A DNA stretch of 64,000 nucleotides from Eremophila alpestris peregrina (Eukaryota; Chordata; Aves; Passeriformes; Alaudidae), in contig WMCF01000023.1 of the NCBI GenBank assembly GCA_009792885.1, positions 11,368,013 through 11,432,012 on the forward strand, in the 5' to 3' direction. The stretch's first letter is position 1, and every line of letters begins with the position of its first letter. Positions 25,756 to 37,161 of the stretch are shown piece by piece. A program made the position numbers and the translations under genes. The notes beneath the pieces were generated by a model. That model searched no databases. It saw only the letters and a program-made list of their open reading frames with translations, and was not told the DNA's origin.

Positions 25756-28700
25756 TAAATAAATAATAGCAGTGAATGTGCTCTAGCTAGCTGGCTTTTT
25801 GTTTCCTCCCTGAATATGATAGAGCTGTTATGCTTTAGCTATTGCAAAGTATAAAAAATTAAACATCGAGCACCAGGCCAGAAAGAAATATGTCTGTCTG
25901 GAAATCATGAAGTTTTTGTCCTTAAGCGTTTCCCAGGCATTCTGCAGTGGTGCAGGGAAACTGTTTCTATAGTTTATCTCAAGGTTAGAAATCTTCTAGA
26001 GGAGAAGTGATATTTTTTCACTTTCCATGTTTGTGGTCTGTTGAGGGCAGAGGAGCAAAGGAGAGCACATCTACTGAACATAAAATCTGGGTGAAATCTA
26101 ATCAAATCTACTCTAGTGACTTTCAATTTGAGTCAAAGAATAATACACTGAAGGAAGTGTTCATGTGTTGTTGAAGAGCGGGAAAAATGAAGAGGAAGGA
26201 CAAGGAGTTATTGATTGTAGTACCTGCTGCTCATCTTTCACTCTGCTTTTTTTGTATAGACATATTAAGAGAGATTAAAATACATTGAGGATACCTCAGG
26301 GGCATCCCTCCATTTGAATTTTAAACTGTCCCTAACATGCTTGAAAAAATAATTAGACTAAAGGGGTTAATTGCATAGGTAGGAAAAAGAGAAGTACTGA
26401 TGAAGCCTTCCCCTGTCCCAATGTCTTCTTCAGAGTCAGTGCCTGACCAGTATTAGTACTTTTTAATGTCTACCTTTTTTTTTTTTCTTGGCCATAGTTG
26501 AAGGCAATAGTTGCTACTACAGACTTTGCCAAATCTTTGGAGAATCTGCCAAGATGCTTGGAGGATGGTACTGCACTTGTTGCTGCCCCTTTCTGCTTTT
26601 TTTATTAGGGCAATACTGTCAGATGCTGTGAAGGACTGTGTGACACAATCACTCTTAATAGTGCACCTGTACTTCTAATAAGACTTCAAAGTGCATTTAA
26701 TGTGTTTTCTCAAGGCAGTCTGTGAAACAGGAGGCTGCCTGTATAAAATATACATGGATGTGTCATCAGAAACAGAACTTGAATAGAGATGTGAAAAAAT
26801 CTTGTGTGTTTAAAATTTGCAAGAACCATCCTCAGCTGGAGGGGGAATTTCTGATTGAAATAATTGTGCTTCATCCTTAAATTCACTGGTAGTGGATCTT
26901 CATTTAGTGGTAAAACAAGTTGAGGTAAATTTAATGAACTTTGTCTTTTTTCTTGTTTGTCTTTCACTTGATTGCAATTTAAAATTATTTTTTTTCCAGT
27001 AATCTTCTATAAAAACTTTGGCTTTGTCTGCCAAGACCATGCAATAGAAAGAGATATGGTTGTAGTGTAGGTAGGAGAAAATCTGTAAGTGTATGGAGAT
27101 AGCAGAACCACACCAGTGGTACTGTTGCTCTAAGCAAATGACCAAAATGTTGGGAAAATTGACTCCTAGCTTTCAAGGTTTTCTAGATTTGGTTTGGTTT
27201 CTTTCTCAAGTGATATACCAGGCTAAGCAAACACTGCACATAACGTGCAATGTATTTGAAATGAGCATGTTTCCAGACTGGTAATAAATAACATAAACAT
27301 CTTCCTCTTAAAATAAGAGTTTGAAATGAGCTACCAGCTGTCTGATCTATATCAGAGCTATGTCAAATATACAGATCAGCAGGAACTCCTTCTTGTGTCT
27401 TGGAAGGAGAGAGAAGCTGTGGGGGTTATTTTTCTAGAATAAGAAGTTTGCAGCTGTCCAGGCGGCAGTGTCGGTCTGATCTCTGGTTCTGACCCTGCCC
27501 CATGCAGCCTTTTTCCACCACAGCCAGTCCTCCCAGATGGCCATGAAGTTGACCTTTGAGAGATGTGTCTATTGACTGGGAAATGAGAGAGAGCCCATGT
27601 TGTTGTCGGTGAATAACTTCTCATGCAGCCTCAGTGTATTCACAGAGACCAGTCTGGCAATGGGGTGATGGTGGAGCCAATTCTCATTCCTGCTTCTATT
27701 CAGCTTCTGTTCAAAGAGGAGGAAAAGAGACTCTACCAGAGCCCCAGATGAACTTAGTGGAGCTGTACAATGAGATCTTTTGTTCCCTCCCAGGAGTACT
27801 ACTACGTCTTTTGAACGCTTGTGGTCCATTTGTCTTTTGCTGCAATTTAAATTCATTAAAGGATTAAATGGGCTGATGGTTGCAGGCAAACCCCGAGGGT
27901 ATCCCTGCAGCCCCATGGTGCTGCATGTGAAAACAACATACGGGAAAACATTGTTTAATCAAATTGTTTGTGTTTGTGATAATCTGATCCTTGTAGATGA
28001 GCCAGATCTGTGGCTTATTTTGGGAGCTGGAAAAGGTTTCACATCATGATTTTTCCTGTAAGGCAATTTGCATTTCTTTTGAGGAAGTCATGCTACTTTG
28101 CTTTTAGGTCCCATCAAAAATTGTAGTTTCACTGTAAACTAGTGCAGGTGAAGATGTGATGTGCTGTAAATAGTCACTATGAAGAAAGTCTAAGGTCCAG
28201 CCAGTAATTTATTGCATGAAATTACTTTCCTTGTGACAGGTTTATGATGCTTGGAGATGCACTGAGCCTGCCCAACCCTGTTCAGCCTGGTGTCATTATC
28301 TCCCACAATCTGCATCCACGTTTTACTCTCTTAATGTGGTCATCTTTAACCTTGTGCTTTCCAGAAAGTCAACTTTTATGGGAATTCAGTCATATTTCCC
28401 TGCTGTTAGTCACTTGGGCTGAAGTTAGATGGTTTTGCTGGGGCCTCTAGTGGTCTCAGTCTGCATTGCTCCTCCAAAGCTGCTATTCGGGGATGGGGAG
28501 GGAGGGTTGCTTTCCTCCCTCCCTTTGGATAGATTTACCCAGCTACAGGGCAAGGGCAGTGCCACACAGAAAATTTATTTGGGTTCTTGTGGAGTACTTC
28601 ACACGGAGTTAGAATTGAATGTGCTGAAGGAGCATAATGCATGGTAATAAACAGCACCAGAGCATGAAGGAGGAGATGAAGGTTAGCCAAGAGGTCTGTG

Positions 28701-29558
28701 CTAGGCAGTGGTCACAGGCTGGTTTCTCCCAGCTGCACAGCTCACAGATTTTTAGATTAGGAAGTTTTCAGGACTCTGATAGAGACAAAAAGATAAACTG
28801 TATTAAGAGAAATGTAGAATTAAGGCAGGAAAGAGCAAAACATTTGTCTACCAGCATAAAGGCTGCCCCAAAAAGAAAGGATTACTGTGTAAACAAGACA
28901 GATTTGAGCTCTGAGTGAGCTTGAAGGCTTTCACAGGTCATGATTCTCCTGCCACCAGACAGAGTGTCATAGATTAAAAATCTGGTTCTTTTTTGTCAGT
29001 ATAAATAATCTCTCTTGATGTTGTCTTTGAGCTTTAGTGTAAGTTTTAAAATCCCTTTACAACTAGTTTTGCTTGGAAAACTCTCAAACCAAATCCCGCA
29101 CAATGTTACTCTCCTTGTGAAGTATTTTTTAACACTTCCCTGAGCAAAGACTGTGCAGGGTCCAAAGTGTCTGGCACAGCATAGTGAAATATCCTTGTGA
29201 TAAGAGCAACTTGAGGGTCCTGCCTGCACTGGGCTCGGCAGATGTGAAACAGGGCTCTGTCAGGAACTGCTGCTCCTTGTTGTGACTGTGCTGCAAAGGC
29301 CAGGCAGCTGCTGGCTCTGGTGAGCCTTTTCCATGGTGCCTGGGTGGCCAGCCCTGCTGACTTGGCCGCAGTCGGCCAAGTTGTGTCATTGCCACCCGGG
29401 TCTATTTTTTTCTTTCTTTCTCCTTTTTTTTCATTGTATCCTGCTTCTTCCAGGGTGTGCCTGAGTAATGACTCAGAGCAAAAAAATAATGCTCTTGAGC
29501 TGCACGCAAGAATGTGGCTTGCTCACATAAAATAAAGGTTGATGCTTCCTCAGCTGAC

Positions 29559-29583
29559 AAAAAAAAAAAAAAAAAAAAAAAAA
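29559..29583. repeat. Poly-A tract
   Basis: An uninterrupted A run of about 25 bp follows CAGCTGAC. No transcript or retroposed body is recognisable immediately 5' of it. Confidence 0.8.
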
Positions 29584-29696
29584 GACTGGCAGTGTTAACT
29601 GGAAGTTCCTCGTAGAAGAGGTGTTTTTTCTTTTTTTTTCAATTCAAGCACTGCTTTTGCACTTCCATCTCCATTTCCACCCATGTCAGTTAAGTG

Positions 29697-29813
29697 TTGT
29701 GGTTTAACCCCGGCTAGCAACCAAGCACCCCATCCAAAACTAGCCCCATACCAGCCACTGTGGAGAAAGTTAACTCTGCCCCAGGAGAAACCACTGTGGT
29801 ATGACATGGAACT
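29697..29813 (+). mobile_element. Avian LTR retrotransposon fragment
   Basis: The opening TGTTGTGGTTTAACCCC and the later GAGAAAGTTAACTCTGCCCC resemble two parts of a common avian (passerine-abundant) endogenous retrovirus LTR in the same orientation, with internal sequence missing between them. No internal coding region is present. The family name and element ends would need a repeat library. Confidence 0.55.
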
Positions 29814-31489
29814 CAAGTAGGATAACAATTTGGGATGCAGTAATTAGTTGTTTCAAGTATTACTCCTTGCCGTTGTCAAATAAGCACACTGTTCTCTTTA
29901 TGGCCTCCTTCAGGAGGATGGTCTCTGAATAACATGTACAACTTCCTGGGTTATGTGAATTATTTAAGCTTGTTGAAGCTTTTTAACCTTTCTTTGGGCT
30001 GAAGTTTTGCTCTTTCCTCAGTTGGAGGAACGATCCTTTTAAACCATGAGGTGGTCTGTAGCACTTAATGCCTGCAATTAATCAGGTCTGGGTGGGACAG
30101 AACTGCTACTGGGCTGCATGGAAACATTTTAAACAAAATGTTTTAAACTGGAGGACGTTGGAATTAAACATGATGGTGTTCTCTGGGGTCAGTGGTGAGA
30201 GGGCTGCCAGTTACAATGCAGTCACGTTTGGGTTTTGGTGTCTGTAGTTTTCTCTTTATTTTGGATATGTTGCCCTGAAAACTGCTTGCTCCTAGGCTAG
30301 CCATCTGAAAAGCAGATCCGGGTAAAACTTGCAGAAGAATCAAGAGAGGAAAAAAGAGCTTGCTCCACTGTGTGTCATGACAAATATCTTTTTGGTGTCT
30401 CATCTTGGTTTTCTTACAGGGCTTTGTCTTCCACAGCACTTTCAGCTCATTGGAGGTGCTGCACAAACTAGAATGTCCTCGTATGTTTTCATAAAAGCCA
30501 GTGGAAAAAAAATTGTATTTGGTCTCTTTTTGCAGAAAGGATTGCTTCAGCAAAGTCAGATTTTAGAAATGTCAGGGGCAAAATATAAACACATGCAAAG
30601 TGGACATAGTCTTTCCTCTTTCACATAACTGCATAGCAGCTCAAAATAGCCTGTGCACAGTTGTGTGTGGCTGTTTCAGGGTTCTGCACAGCACCCCAAT
30701 ACAACAGGGTGGCCTGGGAGGGTTCAGCCTCACCCAGTTCATAACAAACACCAGCTCATGTTTCTTCCTTCTGAGTTCTGCATTTCCATCTGGTCCTGTG
30801 CAGGCTCGTTAGCAGAGCTGCTCATTTAGGGTTAAAAGAAGACTCCAAACATCCGGTAAAAACTTAGTGCTGCTTCTAAAATTAGAGCTTTTTTATTCTA
30901 GGATAAACCCACTTAGAACCAACATTCTGGGAAGTGGTGTATTGTGTATGGGCTGTGAGTACCTGCATAAAATACCAGGGGGAAAACAGGTGGAACTGAC
31001 ACTTGCCACAGCATATTTTCCATTTCTCATTGGACATGATCACATCAACACATCATATTATTGTCATCATCTGGAGTTCATTTGAATGAAAAAAAAAAAA
31101 CAAAACAAACCAACACAGAACTGTTGTGGACTACAGTTAAAGTGAGTTTAGCAGAGTAAATATACACTAGAAAGGGGAAAGGAAAACCAACCCCAAACTC
31201 TAGCACTGAATCCAGAAAGTAATCAATCTCCAGTGAAACTATGTAACATAATTAAATGTTAGCTTCTGACTTACCCTCTTGTTGATTATTTCCTCCTTCA
31301 ATTAGTAAGGACCTGATACAGGAGGGCTAAGTATCCACAAATGCCACTGGAGTTGGTAACTGGACTGTTATTTTAGCACTCCTGCAGCACACAGGCTTTA
31401 TCCACATTGTCTTTTTCCTTGTTGGACAGTAAGCACAGGGGAAAACACCTGCTTTTCTTGGCTTGGCATGTCTTTGTGTAAATTCAGGG

Positions 31490-31630
31490 CTGTCTGGAAG
31501 TGTGCAAGAGGTGTTTGGATGTGGTGCTTGGGGATGTGCTTCAGGGGAGGCTGTGGTGGTGCTGCATTGACAGTTGACTGGATGATCTTGAAGGTCTCTT
31601 CCAGCCTTGATGATTTTGTGTTTTGTAATA
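31490..31630 (+). mobile_element. CR1 LINE 3' tail fragment
   Basis: The segment carries the CR1 3'-end pattern: GGATGTGGTGCTTGGGGATGT, then CTGGATGATCTTGAAGGTCT and TTCCAGCCTTGATGATT. CR1 copies in birds are usually 5'-truncated like this one. It is non-coding and lies in the long first intron. Confidence 0.8.
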
Positions 31631-34600
31631 GTGTAATGATTTGCACTTGAAATTTTCTGTTTAAATGCAGGGAAATGCTTTGCAGTTGAAGACTTACGAC
31701 GTTGCCCTATTTTCCAATTTTTTTATATTATGTTACCCAAGTTCATTTTGACTCATTTTCCAGTGTGATATTTTTTCCACCCCAGAACACACACATTGTC
31801 CAGATAAGGCATGTTACTTGAACTAGGTTCATACAGGTTTAAGCACTATGTATGTGCTTATGGTCAGGATTCTGTGCCCCAGTTCAGGTGAACTCATTCT
31901 TCTTGCCCAGTGCTGTAAGCCTACAAACTTCATTAAATTGGAAATAATTTAGGAATTAATGAGGTGAAACAGGCCTGAGTTGGGTTTCAAGAGACAGAAA
32001 CATTTCCTCTTCCCAAAACCCACCTTGTCTTCCTGCAAGACAACAGTCTCCAGCAGAAAAATGTCACTCCCTACTGATTTAGACTTTGCACTCCCAGGGA
32101 AGTAGAAAGATGTCCCCAGGTGGAATAGCAGGCAATGCCTTAAAAATCCTAGCAAATCAGCAAGTATTGGAATGCTATATCAGTCTGTGGATGCAATACT
32201 TGGGCAATCCCATTTCCATTACTGTGGGGCTTCCTGAGTTTGATTTTCACTTACTTTGTGTGACCTTGAGTAAAAGCCTTCTGTGGGAATGCTTCCTGAA
32301 TAAGTCTATGCTGAGTAGGAAATATCAGAGGTGAAAGAGGGGCCTGTAAGTGGCCAACTTACTGCATCTTTGCTGGTTAATGTTTGTTGGCTGAGTGGTG
32401 GTGGCTGATAGCATCAGTAAAGACAAGCCTGGGCTCATAAAACCATCATGATGGTGCTGTGTGGTGGCTTGCCCCAAAACCCACAGTTATGTGTGTGGAC
32501 ATAGAGGGGGGGAAAAAAAAGGTGTGAGATCAGGGGGACTGCCTTTGGGGGCAGTAATCTTTATTATGCTGCTGCTTTGGTGAAGGGGTGTTGAGAAGCA
32601 GTTTGGAGACCACTGATAGCTTGGTGGTATTTTTGTGGAACTTCACCAAACCTGAAAGGGTGGGTGGCTGGAGATGGTAAGATCTGAAGGTGCTCACATC
32701 AGGAAGATCATCAGCTTTGAGAGGGGTGTAATTAACTCCCTGGCTTTTTGCATCTGAGTCACGAGGCACACACTGCTGAGCAAACCAGAAACAGTAAGCA
32801 GCAACCTCAAGTGGTGTTCTTGGAAAGGATTTGTGGTTAAGGGGTTTTTTGGCTAAGATTTTTTTGTTTGCTTGCTTTGACTGTTTAGCCAGCCTTTATT
32901 TATATTATATTTACATGAACCAAACCATGCTGTTTGTTTTGAAAACTGGAGCCAGGTAGGTTGGCTGCTGTCCACAAGGGTTTTCCCCAGAGCAGGAACC
33001 CCAGCTTCATTAGAAGGCACAGTTTGGCAGCAGAGCCAAGCTGAGCTGGAGTCCTGAACTTGTCTCCCCTGTAGCTCTCCCAGTGCATGTGTAGAGCTGG
33101 CATGCTTTAAATCTTGCTCCTGAAAATATCTTGCTCTGAGTTATCAAATCTTAGTGGCATTTGGTCTTCTCAGTCACTTCCTATTTTTAAAGAAGTTTTT
33201 CTTCACCATGTCTTAATTCTTCCTGGATTACTTGTGAGGCAAATACTGATTCCTCAGTCAGGCAACCCAGTGTTCACCTGAGGAGGATGGAGCTGTATTC
33301 TGCCTGTATCACACACCACCAGCTCCTGGTCAGTTGTAAACTGCTCACATAAGGAGCACAGCACAGACCTTGTGCAAGTTCAAATGAATTCCTCATCTCC
33401 TCTGAAACCTGCAGCCTTTAACTGGGCCCTAAGCATGGCTGTGTGACACGCAAAGAAGTTCATTTGCCATAGCTGATGACAGTGATGGGTTTGTGTTTAC
33501 ATTTCTCTGCTGTTTTTCAGTTGAAATGGTTAGTATTTGGTATTTTGCTGTCTTTTCTTGGTTAAGGATGTTTCACCCCTACCCGAAGTTCCACAAAAGT
33601 TAAAAAAATAACCCAACTGTATATATGAATAATAGGGATTTGTGTCATTGAAAAAGAGAAGCAGAAATGGCTGGGCTCATGATGTATTCAATGCAAACAC
33701 AAGGAGAGTCAGGTGTTCAGTGCAAATATCCTCTGAACTCATAAACAAATGCTTTAAATTCTAAGTAATAACATCAGGTTGGAGAACAGTTGGGTTTGAT
33801 GTTGAAAGATACAGCACAGAATGACTGAGTCAGTCGGGCTGATGCTTGGGAACGGGATCATTTGTTTTGTGTGGTTTTGGGTTTCACTGCCTGCTGCCAG
33901 TGGGATGTGATTTTTTTGAATTTGATTTTGCACGTAGGGTTCTGGGAAGTCGGAAGGTTATTTAAAGGGAGTATTGCCAGGGTGTGATAAGCAAGTAGAA
34001 TGATGGGATGCAGTTCATTAATCATGTGAAAGGAATTTTTGTGTAACTTTCCTTTTCAAGGCTGTTTGAGCATCCTTAATAAAACCCATATGTGACAGTA
34101 CAACCAGATTTCTAGCAGCTTGGTCATTATTTGCCATTAGGTCAGATGCCCATGTTCCTTGTTTGAGCTGGCAGGGGAGAAATGGGATGGTAAAAAGGAG
34201 GGGTTTAGGGTGTCTCCTAGTGTCATACCTGTTTCACAGTCACATAATACCTGTTGTTCCAGTTGCTCAGGAAGGATGCTGTGCCCCTATACTCAAAATT
34301 TGTGGAGAAGGAGATGAGAAAATTTATTTTCAGGCAGTTCTACAGCAGAGAAAGTAACTGAAGGATGATGGATTGTGAATGACGTCAGGCTCTTGAGTCT
34401 TGTAGACCTGCAGAAATCACTGTGGCGTTTCTTGTTGATTTTGTTCTTCTTTTGAGTTCCCTTTCTTAATAGCATCCTTTTGGCTTTGCTTGTAGATTGC
34501 CCTGCATTTCAGGGGATCTCACCTCTTGCTCACTATTCAGCAGGTGTTACCACGCAGCTCTTCTGCTCTGAACACTGCATGGTGGTGTCTTCCTGCCTTC

Positions 34601-37032
34601 TGTGGGGCTGTTTCCTTCTTGAGATCCTCTTCCTCAGACACTTCATGAAGGAATGCAGAAGTACTCTTGACCTAGGTGCAGGCAAATATTTCCCCACTCC
34701 CTAAATAGCCTTGCAGTTTGGCTGAGCTCTCAAAAGCTCAGGTTGAGGAGGAGCCTCACACTTGGGACATCTGCATCCCATGTCATGTCTGTTGTGTGCC
34801 ACTGTCCATAAGACTGTGCTAGAGAAGATGTGGCATTAGGTCTTTGATGCTTACAAGAGTTTTTTTGCCTAGGAAGAATGCCCAAACTCTTAATGCTGTG
34901 GCACTGAGACCATAATGGGAATAAGATTTAATGGTGTTTTCTGACTACTTTTTGAGAGTGTGTCTGCTTGGACCCATGACTGGTGCAAGGAGCTGCTGCT
35001 GCTGGAGCTCCTTGTGGCACCAGCAACATGACAGCTGGGGGAGTGAGTGGTTTGGGATTCAAGCTTTGCATTAGGGTGCTGCTTGTTTTGGGCTAGCTCA
35101 TGAAATTAGCACAGACAGCTAAGAAATTGGAGGGGGGTAGAGAAAACAAAAGTTCCAAGTGCTTTAGATAAGACTGCTTCTTGCAGACCTCAGTCTGGGG
35201 CTTCTACTTCACTCCTTTAAGCAGCATTTTGTGGTGCCACCTGAAGGGATGCTAATATAACAATTTATGGGCTACTTCTCACACCACTAGGAAGGGAAAT
35301 GGCTATATGGAAGTATAAAGTTTGAAGACTAAAAATCATCCTCAAAGCAAAATTCTGCCATGCTCGTCAGTATTGCCAGCAGAGAAGTTTCAGGCTGCAA
35401 TTAAATGCAACTGCTGATATGTTATGGATGTGTGCACATGTGTAAAGTGGATTTCAGAGCATGCATTGAGTGTTTTGGACTTTGACTACCCTGTGTTTGC
35501 TTCAGAAAACGCAGAACGTGCTTTTGTGAGAAGTAATAAAGTTTACACAGCAAAAGGATGAAACGAAAAATCTTATCAATAAGAAAGACGTAATTGACAT
35601 TTGCAATTTTTTGGTGGGATGGTGTCAGGGATACTAACCAGTTTTAACTAAGATCTTTTCTGGCTTCATTTGTAAATTTGTATGTGCAAAATAACCAGCT
35701 TATGTTATTCAAACTTTTCTTTGGTGACAAAATAAACTAGTTAATTTTAGAATGTGGAAACTAGCATTTTACCAGTATGCTTAGAATTTTTTTTCTACTA
35801 GTTTGGTGTGTTTTTTGGGTTTTCTTTTTATGTTAGTAGAATTTTATGTATGTCTTTTGCAGATTGAAAAATCTGGGCTTTTTGAAACATATTTCTTCCT
35901 CCCTCATGTTAATTAAACCAGTCCTTATTTTACTTGAGCTTCCAGTAGTTTTAATTTCTATTATTTCTTTTTGTTTTCCAGGTCAGATGTACAGTTGCTT
36001 GTAAGTATCATTCTGTTGCTTCTGTTGCTTGATTTTTTAAAAAATTTTTTTAATATCACTCTCCTCATATTAGTTGTTTTTAAGAAAGATCAAGCAGTAT
36101 CAAAGTATTAAAAAAAAAAAAAAGCTGCCTGGAAAGAATTTTTAGAAATAGCAGTTAAAAACATGTACTCAGTTATTTTAGTGACTGTAATACCTACAAT
36201 ACATTTAAGGATATTTAAAAATATGAATCTGTACTTAAATCCCTTTGCTTTTCAGTTTGTAGAGAGTTCTGGTAAAATCAAGTGCAGGTGTAATGTGCTT
36301 AGAAAGATGGGAATAAAGGGCAATAAAAACTGAACAAACCCCAAAAACAAATGACACACAAAGTGATGCCTTTAAGAATTTCTGAAGTGAGTCTAGAACT
36401 GCTGTAGTGGCCGAGATAACATGTTTTTATGTGCCAGTAATTTCTCAAATGTGTGCAAATAACTTCTACCTTAATATTGAACATCAGACTTACATGAGTT
36501 AGCCTTTAAATTCTGGGGTCTGAATCAACTCTTTCTATTCTTTGGCCTATAAAACTGATCTGATATTTCTGTCTCCAGATATAGAGCCATGTCTCCTCCT
36601 TACTTGAGGGAATATGAGAGGGGAAGAGGGGAATATGCTGAGGAGGAGAGATAAAATTGTTATACCAGGTTAAACAAAACTTCTGATAATACATAAAGAA
36701 AACACACACAGTGTGGCTGCAAGTCGTTTTAACTCCTTTCAAACAAAACTGTACTGAAAAGAGAGGTCACAATAGCTTTCATCCAAACCATGTGCAGAGT
36801 TCAGTGGATGGCTGAAAGAATGTGGCAATCACTTGACTCTAGTTCAAATAATCTCACAGAAGTTAAGAGGTGAAACCAGGAAAAATGGTAAAGCCAGGAA
36901 ATGTGCAGTGAGGTTTCTGTAGAGCTGGGAAAACAGAAGTGACTGTGGGTCTGTGCACGATGTCTATGACTGTACTTCTGCAAATGGGAAGTCCAGAAGT
37001 TTTGTGAAGACAGTTTTGTGTTCTTCTTTCAG

Positions 37033-37161
37033 GCACTGAGGATTGCAGCTCAAAAAACTTAACTGCAGAACCAGCAACCAGTAATAATGATGATTTATTA
37101 GTAAACTCTGCAAGTGGGATCAGAACTTCTGCAGATGCAAGAGTGATCAGGGCTGCATCTG
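37033..37161 (+). CDS. PTPRJ: PTPRJ exon 2: N-terminal Ser/Thr/Asn-rich segment
   Basis: The acceptor TTCTTCTTTCAG precedes 129 nt in phase 1-1, ended by TCTG/GTGAGA. It encodes GTEDCSSKNLTAEPATS and then a Ser/Ala/Asn-rich linker with one Asn-Leu-Thr glycosylation sequon. The human protein has a longer low-complexity Ser/Thr/Gly-rich segment beginning GTPS at the same place. Low complexity makes alignment loose, but phase, position and composition agree. Confidence 0.8.

Larger units (their letters stand above)
15915..37032. other. Intron between candidate leader exon and exon 2 (or part of a longer first intron)
   Basis: Twenty-one kilobases contain no secure exon. The stretch holds a TATA-preceded open frame (18205-18636), a CpG-richer patch (21580-21960), a long poly-T tract, an LTR fragment (29697-29813), a CR1 tail (31490-31630) and a 19-nt exon-like sequence with strong splice sites (35982-36000). 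The remaining bases look like unique intronic DNA. Confidence 0.5.
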
